From positions 992,001-1,056,000 of the forward strand of contig NC_017094.1 in the NCBI RefSeq assembly GCF_000284315.1: a stretch of DNA of 64,000 nt. Reading direction: 5' to 3'. The stretch is from Leptospirillum ferrooxidans C2-3 (lineage in GTDB: Bacteria; Nitrospirota; Leptospirillia; Leptospirillales; Leptospirillaceae). Within the stretch, counting starts at the first letter, position 1. Each line of letters starts with the position of its first letter. The position numbers were made by a program, and so were the translations under genes. Below are positions 63,818 through 64,000 of the stretch, one piece after another. A model generated the notes under the pieces. That model did not search any database and had not been told where the DNA came from. It saw nothing but the letters and a program-made list of their open reading frames with translations.

Positions 63818-64000
63818 ATGACGAAGGATCGTAAGGCTGTTTTGATTCGCCATGTAGCATTTGAAGGACCTGGAATCCTGTCCCCCATTCTGGCTTCAAT
63901 GGGATTTTCCCAGAGGATTGTGGATGCCAGCGATGGTGCCCTCTCCAGAGAGGATCCCGGGGATTTGCTGGTGGTTCTGGGAGGGCCGATCGGCGCGTAT
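63818..64000 (+). CDS. Class I glutamine amidotransferase (partial, cut by window end)
   Basis: Sixty-one residues are visible: KAVLIRHVAFEGPGILSPILASMGF and then LLVVLGGPIGAY. This is the N-terminus of a GuaA-type or stand-alone class I glutamine amidotransferase; the catalytic Cys lies beyond the window. GGGAGG precedes the ATG. It follows the pump by 12 bases and may share its operon. Confidence 0.8.
   Translation, partial: MTKDRKAVLIRHVAFEGPGILSPILASMGFSQRIVDASDGALSREDPGDLLVVLGGPIGAY

Noticed and set aside
1-64000. CRISPR arrays, tRNA or rRNA genes, prophage genes
   Set aside because: No regular spaced repeats, no cloverleaf-like segments and no phage-type genes were seen by eye.

Overview
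The window looks like chromosomal DNA of an acidophilic, chemolithotrophic member of the Nitrospirota, most likely Leptospirillum or a close relative. This is inferred from gene content, not from a marker gene. The clues are a bd quinol oxidase next to a sulfide:quinone reductase, a stand-alone cbb3-type mono-haem subunit, a large trehalose/alpha-glucan operon, HME-RND efflux, and frequent TTG/GTG starts. I saw no rRNA, tRNA, CRISPR array or phage genes.

Layout. 1-4.2 kb: a PEBP-family exported protein, then a complete IS200/IS605 element (divergent tnpA and tnpB, about 1231-3193) that appears to have split a DinB-family gene, then a CMD-family gene. 4.2-10 kb: cydA-cydB-cydX-sqr on the minus strand, facing a sigma-54 activator on the plus strand. 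The activator's sensor domain has three cysteines spaced as in the persulfide sensor FisR. The shared intergenic region has a near-consensus sigma-54 promoter pointing at cydA and two inverted repeats that look like activator sites. 10.2-15.4 kb: a 1711-residue CheB-CheR-PAS-GGDEF-EAL fusion. 15.4-17.3 kb: a DUF2844/DUF3443 pair. 17.4-23.9 kb: xthA, a degenerate ChaC-like gene, panB, metF and folD on the minus strand, alkD on the plus strand, then folE and the 5-formyl-THF cyclo-ligase gene on the minus strand. Upstream of folD lies a roughly 150-nt relic matching the right end and presumed omega-RNA of the IS at 1.2-3.2 kb.

24-36.7 kb: an SLC13-type permease, a seven-gene minus-strand operon (yebC, pheA, aroF, tyrA, aroA, cmk, plsC), then a FUSC/DUF1656/HlyD (AaeB-X-A-like) export operon with a small leader ORF and hairpin upstream. 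37-48.7 kb: a tightly overlapping plus-strand operon treZ-treY-(inactive TreS-like)-treS-glgE-maltokinase. It combines glucan breakdown to trehalose (TreY/TreZ) with trehalose-to-glucan synthesis (TreS/maltokinase/GlgE), so trehalose and alpha-glucan can be interconverted. The third gene is a TreS paralogue that has lost its nucleophile.

48.8-52.2 kb: an orphan ccoO-like gene behind a strong sigma-70 promoter, an MgtC/DUF4010 membrane protein and thiO. 52.4-58 kb: ugd, sfsA, UDP-glucuronate decarboxylase, a flippase-like membrane protein, ndk and a degenerate flavoprotein. This suggests UDP-xylose supply for surface glycans. 58.1-64 kb: tyrS translationally coupled to an RND adaptor and an HME-RND pump, then the start of a glutamine-amidotransferase gene cut by the window end.
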